Origin: Desulfuromonadales bacterium
GTDB taxonomy: Bacteria; Desulfobacterota; Desulfuromonadia; Desulfuromonadales; BM103
DNA length: 64,000 nucleotides
Assembly (NCBI GenBank): GCA_030145195.1
Contig: JAQYVY010000007.1
Coordinates: forward strand, 23,210-87,209
Direction of reading: 5' to 3'
In this document: piece after piece, positions 8,563 through 15,613 of the stretch
Position numbering within the stretch: the first letter of the stretch is position 1
Layout: every line of letters begins with the position of its first letter
Made by a program: the position numbers and the translations under genes
Notes under the pieces: generated by a model
The model's input: the letters and a program-made list of their open reading frames with translations, nothing else
What the model was told of the DNA's origin: nothing
The model's database searches: none

Positions 8563-9234
8563 ATGCGAATTCTTGTGGTTGAAGACGAAAAAAAGGTTGC
8601 CAGTTTTATCCAGCGAGGCCTGGAAGGTGAAGGGTTTACTGTCGATTTGGCCAGTGATGGGGAAGAGGGTGTGGCCATGGGGAAACAGAACAATTACGAT
8701 CTGATTCTTATGGACATCATGCTACCGAAGATGGATGGCCTCAGTGCAATTAAGGCGTTGCGGGAAGAGGGTGTGCCCGCTCCGGTCCTCTGCTTGACCG
8801 CTAAAGATACAGTTGAAGATATTGTCGCCGGGCTCGACTCTGGCAGTGATGATTACCTGACCAAGCCGTTCGCTTTTGCCGAATTGCTGGCCCGGGTGCG
8901 TGCTCTGGTGCGGCGCGGAACTCAGGAGCGTGGTGCGGAAATCGTTTATGCCGATCTGAAGCTTGATCCGGTTGCACACAAAGTCTGGCGTGGTGATAAT
9001 GAAATCGACCTGACCGCTAAAGAGTATGCTCTGCTCGAGTTTTTCATGCGCAACCCGGAGACAACCCTCACCCGGACCATGATTGCTGAGCACGTCTGGG
9101 ATTACACTTTCGACTCATTCACCAACATTATCGATGTGTACGTTAACTACCTGCGCAAAAAAGTTGATCGTGATTATACCCAGAAGTTGATTCACACTGT
9201 TCGCGGTGTTGGCTACGTCCTTAAGGAGGATTAG
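8563..9234 (+). CDS. OmpR-family response regulator
   Basis: 223 residues from ATG 8563 with AAAGGAGA upstream. The receiver domain has acidic residues VVEDE, the phospho-acceptor Asp51 in LILMDIMLP, LTAKD and the conserved Lys in YLTKPF. The C-terminal winged helix (AKEYALLEFFMRNPE, ...NIIDVYVNYLRKKVD...TVRGVGYVL) is classic OmpR/PhoB. It is followed two bases later by its kinase. The pattern resembles QseB/CusR-like regulators; the stimulus is unknown. Confidence 0.93.
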   Translation: MRILVVEDEKKVASFIQRGLEGEGFTVDLASDGEEGVAMGKQNNYDLILMDIMLPKMDGLSAIKALREEGVPAPVLCLTAKDTVEDIVAGLDSGSDDYLTKPFAFAELLARVRALVRRGTQERGAEIVYADLKLDPVAHKVWRGDNEIDLTAKEYALLEFFMRNPETTLTRTMIAEHVWDYTFDSFTNIIDVYVNYLRKKVDRDYTQKLIHTVRGVGYVLKED

Positions 9235-9236
9235 CT

Positions 9237-10697
9237 TTGACCGTATCGCCATTTCGGTCCATTCGGGTCCGCCTAACATTTTGGTACGCAATGACACTGG
9301 CTGTCATCCTGGCAGTCAGTGCTCTTTTTTCCTACCATTATTTTTCGCATAACCTCAAAACACAGATCGACAAGGAGGTGCATGAAATTGCCCACCTCCT
9401 TGACCAGCATCGCGACGAGATTATTTCGAACCAAGATCAAGCCATCAATTGCGATGGGCTACAAAACCTGACACACCATTACAACTGGGGCGCTTATGTG
9501 TTACTGCGTGATTCCAGCCTGCAACTTGTTTGCACCTCGGACAATATGCTGGACCGGGAGCTTCCATTCGGTCCAGTTGCTCGGCAACAGGTCCGCTGGC
9601 TGAATGAGCACCTCGAGACGATTGAGTTGGAAGGTGCTGGGCAACTACGACTCCTCTCCCATCCGCTGATTGAAAATGATCGTCTGATCGGTATCATTCA
9701 GGTTGGCCAGGAACTCGGACCGCTCCAGAATACCATCGAAGAGCTACGGTTGATTTACCTGGTCGTTGGCCCTTTTGCCATCTTCTGGCTCTGCCTCGGT
9801 TGCTGGTTCCTCGCCGAAAGAGCTTTGGCGCCGATTGTTGAGGTCACTGAAGCGGCCCAGAGCATCACCGCCGACAACCTTTCACGGCGTCTGCCGATGG
9901 GGCATTACCGCGACGAATTGTCGCAAATGGTGATTTGTCTTAATCAGATGCTTGACCGCCTCGACAAATCTTTCCGCCGAGTTCGACAGTTCTCCGGCGA
10001 CGCCTCACATGAGTTGCGCACGCCTTTAACCATTCTGCGCGGGGAGACGGAAGTAACCTTGCGTTGGGCCAAAACACCAGAAGAATTCCGCGACATGCTC
10101 CGTTCCAACATGGAAGAGATCGATCGCATGGAACGGATCATCGAGAGCTTGTTAACTCTGGCCAAAAGTGAAGTCGGCGAATTGAAGCTGGAGATAAAAG
10201 AGCTCAGCCTGAGCGATTTGGTTCAGGAGCTTTATCTGCAAAGCCAGATCCTGTGTGAACCAAAAAACATTGATGTACAACTTGTCCTCAAAGTTGAGGA
10301 AGAGATTCGGATTCGTGGCGACGAACTACGATTACGGCAGATGTTCCTCAATATAATTTCCAACGGCATCAAATATTCTCGGGAAGAGGGCCGTCAGGAG
10401 ATTGCGCTGACGATTGAAGACACCTTTGCCAGAGTCGATATTATCGACACCGGAATCGGTATCTCTAGCGAACACTTGCCCCATATCTTTGATCGTTTCT
10501 ACCGGGTTGACAAAGCACGCAATCGCCTGGACGGGGGCACCGGGCTTGGCCTGGCGATTGTTAAATGGATCGCAGAAGCTCATGGCGGCAGCATTTCCGT
10601 GACCTCAAAGGTAGACCAGGGCAGCACTTTTACTATCCGTCTCCCGATCAAAGGCCCAGTCGAGGGGGCCCACCCCAAATCAACTTTTCTTGAATAA
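9237..10697 (+). CDS. Membrane sensor histidine kinase
   Basis: 486 residues starting at TTG 9237, seven bases after a strong AAGGAGGA that lies inside the end of the regulator gene; there is no good ATG nearby. TM1 about residues 14-34, a periplasmic sensor of about 130 residues, TM2 about 163-187, HAMP, HisKA with His258 in ASHELRTPLTILRGE, and an HATPase domain with N, G1 (DTGIGI) and G2 (GGTGLGLAI) boxes. It pairs with the OmpR-type regulator just upstream. The ligand cannot be told; the overall build is CusS/heavy-metal-sensor-like. Confidence 0.93.
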   Translation: MTVSPFRSIRVRLTFWYAMTLAVILAVSALFSYHYFSHNLKTQIDKEVHEIAHLLDQHRDEIISNQDQAINCDGLQNLTHHYNWGAYVLLRDSSLQLVCTSDNMLDRELPFGPVARQQVRWLNEHLETIELEGAGQLRLLSHPLIENDRLIGIIQVGQELGPLQNTIEELRLIYLVVGPFAIFWLCLGCWFLAERALAPIVEVTEAAQSITADNLSRRLPMGHYRDELSQMVICLNQMLDRLDKSFRRVRQFSGDASHELRTPLTILRGETEVTLRWAKTPEEFRDMLRSNMEEIDRMERIIESLLTLAKSEVGELKLEIKELSLSDLVQELYLQSQILCEPKNIDVQLVLKVEEEIRIRGDELRLRQMFLNIISNGIKYSREEGRQEIALTIEDTFARVDIIDTGIGISSEHLPHIFDRFYRVDKARNRLDGGTGLGLAIVKWIAEAHGGSISVTSKVDQGSTFTIRLPIKGPVEGAHPKSTFLE

Positions 10698-10751
10698 TTA
10701 TCAGGACAGCCGTCGGCGGTAAATCAACTTTGTCTTTTCAGAGACTCTTTG

Positions 10752-10771
10752 CACTGTGCAATTGCACAGTG
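10752..10771. promoter_or_regulatory. Perfect 20-bp palindrome, likely operator of the second two-component system
   Basis: CACTGTGCAATTGCACAGTG is identical to its reverse complement. It lies 32 bases upstream of the kinase start at 10804, in the only intergenic space before the HK-RR pair, so it is a good candidate for binding by the LuxR-type regulator encoded there (autoregulation) or another dimer. No second copy was noticed in the window. Confidence 0.55.
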
Positions 10772-10803
10772 TTCTACGCACTCTTCTGTGATACTTTTGA
10801 AGG

Positions 10804-12177
10804 ATGAGACTTGCACTAAAACACCAGATAATCATGGCCCCTGCTGCGGTCCTTTGCATGATGACTCTCTTGCTTGGTTTCCTGCAGTACACCTACTGGG
10901 ACATGTCACTCAAGCGGCAACAGGCCCAAAACCTTAAAACCGCTTATATTTCGCTGGCGGAAGCAGAGATGGCGGCCCAGCGAATGCAAAGCGTTGTAAA
11001 CTTTCTATCCCAAGCGCAATCGCCAAACGTTCAATCCATTGAACAGATGACTGATCTGTATCTGCATCTGTCAGTGGCCATTGAACGGTTGCAGGACTCA
11101 ACCCAGCTATCGGCATCATCTTTGAGTCTTATGCAACAAGGGGTTGCCGACCTGGACCCTGATCAGGGTTTTGAGCTGGAGCGATTTGACACTGCTCTGG
11201 GGTTGTTACGACCGCATTTGAGGCAACTGCTCAATTCCTTAAACGAGAATCGTAATGACCTGAGCGACCTGCATCGTGTTGATATGGATGCGTTGGTAGC
11301 ACAGACGACTTTCGTTTCGATCGTCGTTCTTGGTGTGGCAATTCTGGTCGGCATTTTGCTCTCATTGATGTTTGCCCGCAGGATTCTACACCGGATTCAG
11401 GTCTTGTCCGATAGCGCCGAAAGAATTACCCGTGGAGAGTTCACCCCGCCGCCCGCCCCTGACCAGGTGCGTGACGAATTGGATGGCTTGGCCGTCTCCA
11501 TCAATCAGATGACCGATCAGTTGTTCCGGGTGGTTTCAGCCGAAAAACTTCTCGAGGGTGCCGAGGAGGAACGGCGCCGCATTGCCATGGACCTCCACGA
11601 CCAGACCCTTTCAGACCTCTCTGCAGTGCAGCGCGGCATTGGGCAGTTGCGGGCGGCCTCATCCTGTGGCGAAGAAGCGCTAAAGATCGAGACCGATCTA
11701 CAGCGGGCCATAGGCAACCTGCGCCTGGTAATGGACGACCTGCATCCGCAAACACTTGACATCCTTGGTCTTCCCGCAGCGGTTGAATCTTTACTGTCCA
11801 AAGCCAGTGAACAGCCTGGAGCTCCCGAATGCCACTTTATGGCCGGAGACGGTGTTGCAGAAAGACCGCTCTCCCGTTTGACACAAGTCACCCTTTATCG
11901 AATAGTCGTCGAAGCAATCAACAACGCCATTTGTCACGCCCATGCCACCTGTTTGGAAGTTAACCTGACCCTGCGCGGCGACAGCCTCGTAATCGCAGTG
12001 GAAGATAATGGTCGTGGTTTCGACTATGTGCCTCAACCACCAACGGCCTCAGGAGGTCGGGGGCTGCATAATATTCAAGAACGCGCCCGAGCGATCGGTG
12101 CCAAGGCCAGTTGGCGCCACTCGCGTTTTTCTTCCGGCACCCGGTTTGAATTGGTGTTGCCGTCGAGTCTCGTGTGA
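10804..12177 (+). CDS. NarX-type sensor histidine kinase (HisKA_3)
   Basis: 457 residues. ATG 10804 has a GAAGG touching it, so spacing is poor; an ATG 30 bases on is an alternative. TM1 about residues 11-31, an all-helical periplasmic region of about 130 residues, TM2 about 163-186, HAMP (ARRILHRIQVLSDSAERI), a coiled stretch, then the HisKA_3 motif EERRRIAMDLHDQ with His265 and an HATPase with NNAICHAHA, DNGRGF and GGRGLHNIQERA. This class pairs with LuxR-type regulators. It is followed by one, and then by the duplicated peptide operons facing it. Confidence 0.92.
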   Translation: MRLALKHQIIMAPAAVLCMMTLLLGFLQYTYWDMSLKRQQAQNLKTAYISLAEAEMAAQRMQSVVNFLSQAQSPNVQSIEQMTDLYLHLSVAIERLQDSTQLSASSLSLMQQGVADLDPDQGFELERFDTALGLLRPHLRQLLNSLNENRNDLSDLHRVDMDALVAQTTFVSIVVLGVAILVGILLSLMFARRILHRIQVLSDSAERITRGEFTPPPAPDQVRDELDGLAVSINQMTDQLFRVVSAEKLLEGAEEERRRIAMDLHDQTLSDLSAVQRGIGQLRAASSCGEEALKIETDLQRAIGNLRLVMDDLHPQTLDILGLPAAVESLLSKASEQPGAPECHFMAGDGVAERPLSRLTQVTLYRIVVEAINNAICHAHATCLEVNLTLRGDSLVIAVEDNGRGFDYVPQPPTASGGRGLHNIQERARAIGAKASWRHSRFSSGTRFELVLPSSLV

Positions 12178-12191
12178 AGGAGCTCTTGCCC

Positions 12192-12938
12192 ATGAAACCT
12201 TGTCATCTGGTTATAGCGGAAGACAATCCCAAGGATTTTGAATTCCTGAAGCAGATGGTTGCCGATTGGGAATATGATTGCCAGATCGAGCATGCACCAG
12301 ACGGCTTGATCGCTTTAGAACTGGCGCAAGCTTACGCAACACCACTGGTTATTAGTGATATTCAGATGCCACAAATGAACGGGGTCGATTTTGCCAAAGC
12401 GCTATGGGAGCTTAAACCTCAGGCCCGGATCGTGTTTTGGAGCCAGTTCAAAGACGAAATGTATGTGCGTGCCCTAGCCAAAGCCGTCCCGTCGGAAACG
12501 GTTTACGGCTATGTTCTCAAATCAAGTCCGCGTGAGAAGATTTCCGCCGCAATGGCCACGGTTCTCTTCGAAGAGCAGTGCTGGATTGATCCGGAAGTAC
12601 GAAAGGTCCAGGGTCGTACCGGCCACAGCCAGACCGCATTGTCTGACATAGAATACGAAGCGTTGGTCGATATCTCTATGGGATTGACTGACAACCTGAT
12701 TGCTCAACGGCGTTATCTCTCTCGACGAGGGGTACAGAGCCGCCTGAATTCGCTCTACGGCAAATTGAGTCTGGATCTTGAGCAATTCCATAGTGAGAAG
12801 GTTGGCGAGGCCTTCAACCTGCGCAACCGCGCAGTGGCGGTGGCAACGCGGCGCGGCCTGATTAATGCCTTTGAACTCGAACACGAAGAAGAAGAATTAC
12901 AAGCCTGGTTAAAACGTTACAAGGCTGGGCTGGGCTGA
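12192..12938 (+). CDS. Response regulator with atypical LuxR-type HTH
   Basis: 248 residues from ATG 12192, eight bases after AAGGAG; an overlapping GTG at 12174 is possible. The receiver domain has IAEDN, the phospho-acceptor Asp56 in VISDIQMP, Ser in VFWSQF and the Lys in YGYVLKSS. The C-terminal domain (LSDIEYEALVDISMGLTDNLIA...RRGVQSRLNSLYGKLSL) follows the LuxR pattern, but with a changed recognition loop, plus a 60-residue tail ending in an acidic helix (ELEHEEEELQAWLKRYKAGLG). The tail-encoding end is repeated, diverged, at 13.87 kb. Confidence 0.88.
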   Translation: MKPCHLVIAEDNPKDFEFLKQMVADWEYDCQIEHAPDGLIALELAQAYATPLVISDIQMPQMNGVDFAKALWELKPQARIVFWSQFKDEMYVRALAKAVPSETVYGYVLKSSPREKISAAMATVLFEEQCWIDPEVRKVQGRTGHSQTALSDIEYEALVDISMGLTDNLIAQRRYLSRRGVQSRLNSLYGKLSLDLEQFHSEKVGEAFNLRNRAVAVATRRGLINAFELEHEEEELQAWLKRYKAGLG

Positions 12939-12963
12939 AATTTGAACGGTGCTCTGCAACAAC

Positions 12964-13001
12964 ACAAAGGCCACACCTCTTCTCAGGGGTGTGGCCTTTG
13001 T
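12964..13001. terminator. Strong hairpin shared by the regulator and peptide operon A
   Basis: ACAAAGGCCACACC (12964-12977) pairs perfectly over 14 bp with GGTGTGGCCTTTGT (12988-13001), followed by CTGTTCTG on the plus strand. It lies between two convergent units, the HK-RR genes and peptide operon copy A, and can serve both directions. Copy B has a counterpart at 13990-14033 with compensating stem changes. Confidence 0.8.
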
Positions 13002-13073
13002 CTGTTCTGTGCGGAGGTTTTCAACCCCCTCTTGCAGCCTGTACATTGATAGGCAGACAGACTGCTAGCATTC

Positions 13074-13220
13074 TCAGGACATCATCTTGGATCCGAGATA
13101 CGCCAGAGCAGGCCATGCGATCAAAATAGCGGAGACGAAAGCAACGACACCGAGGACGCCCATGACGGCTACGGTGTAACTGGCTTTTACGGATTCGACG
13201 ACTGTAGTTGCGTTTTTCAT
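13074..13220 (-). CDS. 48-residue membrane peptide, type 1, copy A
   Basis: 48 codons with a ribosome site GGGAGAACAACA before ATG 13220. The peptide has a short polar N-terminus (MKNATTVVESVKASYTV), one hydrophobic helix of about 25 residues, then LIAWPALAYLGSKMMS at the C-terminus. It is a paralogue of the peptide encoded just upstream (same length, shared V-K-x-S-Y, F-x-S-A-x-L-I-A-W-P-A-L-A-Y-x-G-S-K). Copy B at 14.1 kb encodes the identical peptide; the single base difference is synonymous, which supports real translation. Family not recognised. The ALA before Tyr41 is a possible signal-peptidase site, so it could be a membrane peptide or the precursor of a secreted octapeptide. Confidence 0.8.
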   Translation of the reverse strand: MKNATTVVESVKASYTVAVMGVLGVVAFVSAILIAWPALAYLGSKMMS

Positions 13221-13282
13221 TGTTGTTCTCCCTGTGGTGTCCCCGCTTTTTGGGGGTGTTTGTTATTCAAAAAAGTGGTGTC

Positions 13283-13429
13283 TTAGTTGAACAGTTTTGA
13301 GCCAATGTAGGCCAGTGCTGGCCAGGCAATTAGAACCGCCGAGATGAAAGCAAAGATGCCAAGAGCAGCAATAACCATCACCAGATAACTGCTTTTTACG
13401 GTATCCATAAAGCTAGTTTGAGTTTTCAT
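13283..13429 (-). CDS. 48-residue membrane peptide, type 2, copy A
   Basis: 48 codons with a consensus AGGAGG seven bases before ATG 13429. Sequence begins MKTQTSFMDTVKSSYLVMV, has a single hydrophobic helix and ends LIAWPALAYIGSKLFN. First gene of a two-gene operon on the minus strand; the type 1 peptide gene follows after a 62-base gap holding a small CCCCCAAAAAGCGGGG hairpin. Copy B encodes the same 48 residues with one synonymous change (Leu CTG to CTC). No known family recognised; single-pass inner-membrane topology is inferred from hydrophobicity. Confidence 0.8.
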   Translation of the reverse strand: MKTQTSFMDTVKSSYLVMVIAALGIFAFISAVLIAWPALAYIGSKLFN

Positions 13430-13477
13430 AACGACCTCCTGTCGATTTGTTGTTTTTTCGTTCCTGATTGTAGCTAA

Positions 13478-13506
13478 ACCTTAACATTAGAATATTTTCA
13501 TGTCAA
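13478..13506 (-). promoter_or_regulatory. Predicted promoter of peptide operon A
   Basis: On the minus strand TTGACA (13506-13501) is followed after 17 bases by TAAGGT (13483-13478), about 50 bases before the first peptide start. The -35 is a perfect consensus and the whole stretch is kept in copy B. The -10 is weak, which would suit an activated promoter. Confidence 0.55.
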
Positions 13507-13530
13507 CAAAAAAGATTAAATTATTTTCAT

Positions 13531-13865
13531 ACAAGTGCGTTTTATTTGTAAGTCACCGTATTAAAAGATTATTTTAAAAATTAATTTTTCTGAAAACCCT
13601 CTGTGGGAATTTCTGCCCCAGGAGAAAGCGGTCATTTGGTCAGCAATTTGATCAATCACTGGTTGTAATTAGCCATGGCTAATGACGTTTTCTGGTAGAC
13701 ATTTGATAAATATAGGGTTGTTTTGCCCCGGTCTTGAGCCTTGGACAGAGCGGAAAGGTAGTTTGGCTGGAGTTGGTTTTTGGAGAAAGATAAAATCCTC
13801 TTTAAAATTTGAAATAGGGCCTGTTTAATTTAAAAACAAGTCTTATCAACCTACCTTTGTAGAAT
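13531..13865. other. Non-coding region, diverged copy of the gntR upstream region
   Basis: No gene. The stretch aligns with 14526-14846 in front of gntR: shared blocks include CATTTGGTCA, GTAGACATTTG..AAATATAGGGTTGTTTT, CAGAGCGGAAAGGT and TTGAAAT.GGGCCTGTTTA. The gntR operator is decayed here (AGTCTTATCAACC). It is therefore the abandoned leader of a former gntR copy, or a duplicated activator region for the peptide promoter. Confidence 0.6.
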
Positions 13866-13871
13866 GCAGCC

Positions 13872-13964
13872 ATGCGGTGTGGTTTCATCAATGCCTTCGA
13901 ACTTGAGCACGAAGAAGAGGAGTTGCAGACATGGTTGAAAAGATATAAGGCTGGAATGGGATAA
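13872..13964 (+). pseudogene. 3' remnant of a response-regulator paralogue (30 codons)
   Basis: ATG 13872 opens a 30-codon frame whose product (…INAFELEHEEEELQTWLKRYK…) matches the last 28 residues of the regulator ending at 12938 with about four replacements, while about a dozen third-position changes are silent. That ratio means the piece diverged while it was still part of a working gene and lost its 5' part later. Whether it is still translated is unknown; no ribosome site is obvious. Confidence 0.65.
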
Positions 13965-13989
13965 AGTTTCTACCTGAACTCAATATATA

Positions 13990-14033
13990 CAGACAAAGGC
14001 CGCACCCTTCTAATGGGTCGCGGCCTTTGTCTG
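13990..14033. terminator. Bidirectional hairpin before peptide operon B
   Basis: CAGACAAAGGCCGC-ACCC pairs with GGGTCGCGGCCTTTGTCTG (one bulge), followed by TTCTGG. It is the diverged counterpart of 12964-13001. Pairing is kept although bases in the upper stem changed on both sides. Confidence 0.75.
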
Positions 14034-14068
14034 TTCTGGTCGGAGGAGCTTAACCTCCGCTGGTATTC

Positions 14069-14215
14069 TCAGGACATCATCTTGGATCCGAGATACGCCA
14101 GAGCAGGCCATGCGATCAAAATAGCGGAGACGAAAGCAACGACACCAAGGACGCCCATGACGGCTACGGTGTAACTGGCTTTTACGGATTCGACGACTGT
14201 AGTTGCGTTTTTCAT
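14069..14215 (-). CDS. 48-residue membrane peptide, type 1, copy B
   Basis: Encodes exactly the same 48 residues as the gene at 13074-13220; the only base change in the gene is a silent Leu codon (CTC to CTT). The same ribosome site and the same hairpin-containing gap to the upstream type 2 gene are present. Two identical products from tandem operons suggest selection for dose or ongoing gene conversion. Function unknown; a single membrane helix ending in WPALAYLGSKMMS is visible. Confidence 0.8.
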   Translation of the reverse strand: MKNATTVVESVKASYTVAVMGVLGVVAFVSAILIAWPALAYLGSKMMS

Positions 14216-14277
14216 TGTTGTTCTCCCTGTGGTGTCCCCGCTTTTTGGGGGTGTTTGTTATTCAAAAAAGTGGTCTC

Positions 14278-14424
14278 TTAGTTGAACAGTTTTGAGCCAA
14301 TGTAGGCCAGTGCTGGCCAGGCAATTAGAACCGCCGAGATGAAAGCAAAGATGCCAAGAGCAGCAATAACCATCACGAGATAACTGCTTTTTACGGTATC
14401 CATAAAGCTAGTTTGAGTTTTCAT
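14278..14424 (-). CDS. 48-residue membrane peptide, type 2, copy B
   Basis: Identical in protein to the gene at 13283-13429, with one silent change. AGGAGG stands seven bases before ATG 14424. First gene of operon copy B, divergent from the FadR-type regulator gene at 14847, whose upstream region it shares. See copy A for the description of the peptide. Confidence 0.8.
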   Translation of the reverse strand: MKTQTSFMDTVKSSYLVMVIAALGIFAFISAVLIAWPALAYIGSKLFN

Positions 14425-14472
14425 AACGACCTCCTGTCGATTTGTTGTTTTTTCGTTCCTGATTGTGGCTAA

Positions 14473-14501
14473 ACCTTAACATTAGAATATTTTCATGTCA
14501 A
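14473..14501 (-). promoter_or_regulatory. Predicted promoter of peptide operon B
   Basis: TTGACA (14501-14496), 17-base spacer, TAAGGT (14478-14473) on the minus strand, the same as for copy A. Confidence 0.55.
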
Positions 14502-14525
14502 CAAAAAAGATTAAATTATTTTCAT

Positions 14526-14784
14526 CCAAGCGCGATTTGTTTATAAGTGTATGTATTTAAGACGTTTTTAAAATTAATCTTTATTATACTCCCTCTGTAA
14601 GAATCCCGGCCCTAGGGGAGTGGAAGCGGACATTTGGTCAGGCATTGGCTTTTATTGATTATTGTTAATGGTGTTTTTAGGTAGACATTTGCCAAATATA
14701 GGGTTGTTTTGAGCCCTGTACAGAGCGGAAAGGTGGTTTGGAGGGGGTCGATTTTATTGGGAGCGAGAAAGTCCTCTTTAAGTT
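14526..14784. other. Non-coding divergent region between peptide operon B and gntR
   Basis: No gene seen. It holds blocks conserved with 13531-13865, notably CATTTGGTCA and GTAGACATTTG..AAATATAGGGTTGTTTT, which may be binding sites for a regulator acting on either the peptide promoter or gntR. Confidence 0.5.
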
Positions 14785-14826
14785 TTGAAATGAGGCCCTG
14801 TTTATGTTAAAAATTGGTCTTACCAA
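14785..14826 (+). promoter_or_regulatory. gntR promoter overlapped by a FadR/PdhR-type operator
   Basis: TTGAAA (14785-14790), 17 bases, TAAAAA (14808-14813), followed at once by TTGGTCTTACCAA (14814-14826). The latter matches the TGGTnnnACCA consensus of the FadR/PdhR/LldR group of GntR regulators, 20 bases before the gene for such a regulator. Negative autoregulation is inferred. Confidence 0.7.
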
Positions 14827-14846
14827 CTTACATTTGGAGAAAAGGC

Positions 14847-15575
14847 ATGACCATTGTTTTTGAGCCCATAAAACCAAAGAAGATTTCTGAGGAAATTGTT
14901 GAGCAGATCAAGGCACTGATTTCTCGCGGCAAACTCAAGCCCGGGGATCGGGTTCCTTCAGAACGTGAACTGGCCACCATGCTTGGTGTCAGCCGACCCT
15001 CGGTTCGAGAGGCGATCATGGTGTTGGAGGCGCTCGGTTTTCTCGATTCTCGTCAGGGCGGCGGAACCTTCGTGCGCGCTTTGACCCAAACCAGCATTAC
15101 TGACCCGCTCACCAGATTGGTCGAGGAGAATGATCCTGAGCTTCTGCGCGCTCTTGTTGAAGTCAGGATGGGGCTGGAAGGCTGGTCCGCCTATTTGGCC
15201 GCAAAGCGCGCAACCGAACAAGATCTTGCCGAGATGCAACGCCTTTATCGAATTATGGAAGAACAGGCAGCCAAAGGCGGTTGGGTTTCTGAGATAGATG
15301 CCGAGTTCCACTATGCAATCACTACAGCCAGCCACAACAGCCTGCAGATGCATGTCCTCGACTCCATTCACACCCTATTTCATACCACGATCCAGGTGGC
15401 GCTCATGGAGTTCTATCAACAGAAAGGTCATGTGCAACGATTGCTCACCCAGCACCGTGAGATCATGGAAGCGATTGCCGCTCACGACCCAGAACTGGCT
15501 CGGCTGAAGATGATTGGACACTTGACTATGGTCGAGGAGAAGATGGCTGAATTGCTTAATGCGAGAAGTCGCTAA
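14847..15575 (+). CDS. FadR-subfamily GntR regulator, probable lactate-operon regulator
   Basis: 242 residues from ATG 14847, with GGAGAAAAGG in front. N-terminal winged helix (SEEIVEQIKALISRGKLKPG...SERELATMLGVSRPSVREAI, residues about 10-70) and a C-terminal FCD domain with metal-type residues in the EIDAEFHYAITTASHN and HREIMEAIAAHD helices. FCD proteins of this kind (LldR, PdhR, GlcC) sense small organic acids. A matching operator lies in its own promoter and another in front of the lut operon, so control by lactate or a related acid is likely. The name lldR would be inference only. Confidence 0.85.
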   Translation: MTIVFEPIKPKKISEEIVEQIKALISRGKLKPGDRVPSERELATMLGVSRPSVREAIMVLEALGFLDSRQGGGTFVRALTQTSITDPLTRLVEENDPELLRALVEVRMGLEGWSAYLAAKRATEQDLAEMQRLYRIMEEQAAKGGWVSEIDAEFHYAITTASHNSLQMHVLDSIHTLFHTTIQVALMEFYQQKGHVQRLLTQHREIMEAIAAHDPELARLKMIGHLTMVEEKMAELLNARSR

Positions 15576-15596
15576 AGACAAGGGGAGGTCTTTAGC
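15571..15596 (+). terminator. Stem-loop at the end of gntR
   Basis: GCTAAAGAC (15571-15579) and GTCTTTAGC (15588-15596) form a perfect 9-bp stem around AAGGGGAG, including the gntR stop codon. It is followed by TACTTTGGTTT, a poor T-run, so termination may be partial. Confidence 0.5.
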
Positions 15597-15613
15597 TACT
15601 TTGGTTTGCAGCT

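Larger units (their letters stand above)
13070..13530. repeat. Near-identical core of a 995-bp-offset tandem duplication, copy A
   Basis: This stretch, covering both peptide genes, their gap and the promoter, matches 14065-14525 at a constant offset of 995 bases with no indels and only about four base differences by eye. Outside the core the two copies are still alignable (terminator, regulator tail, upstream region as far as the gntR leader) but much more diverged. Confidence 0.85.
14065..14525. repeat. Near-identical core of the tandem duplication, copy B
   Basis: Counterpart of 13070-13530 at offset 995. Both edges are sharp: on the left the match starts at ATTCTCAGGAC, on the right it ends near ATTATTTTCAT, beyond which the copies differ at roughly every fourth base. 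Confidence 0.85.

Noticed and set aside
13074..13429. Bacteriocin with double-glycine leader
   Set aside because: No GG or GA leader motif, no ABC-peptidase or immunity gene nearby; a membrane or signal peptide fits better.
13001..14850. Insertion sequence or integron explaining the duplication
   Set aside because: No transposase, no terminal inverted repeats and no target duplication seen; the pattern is a plain tandem duplication with later loss.
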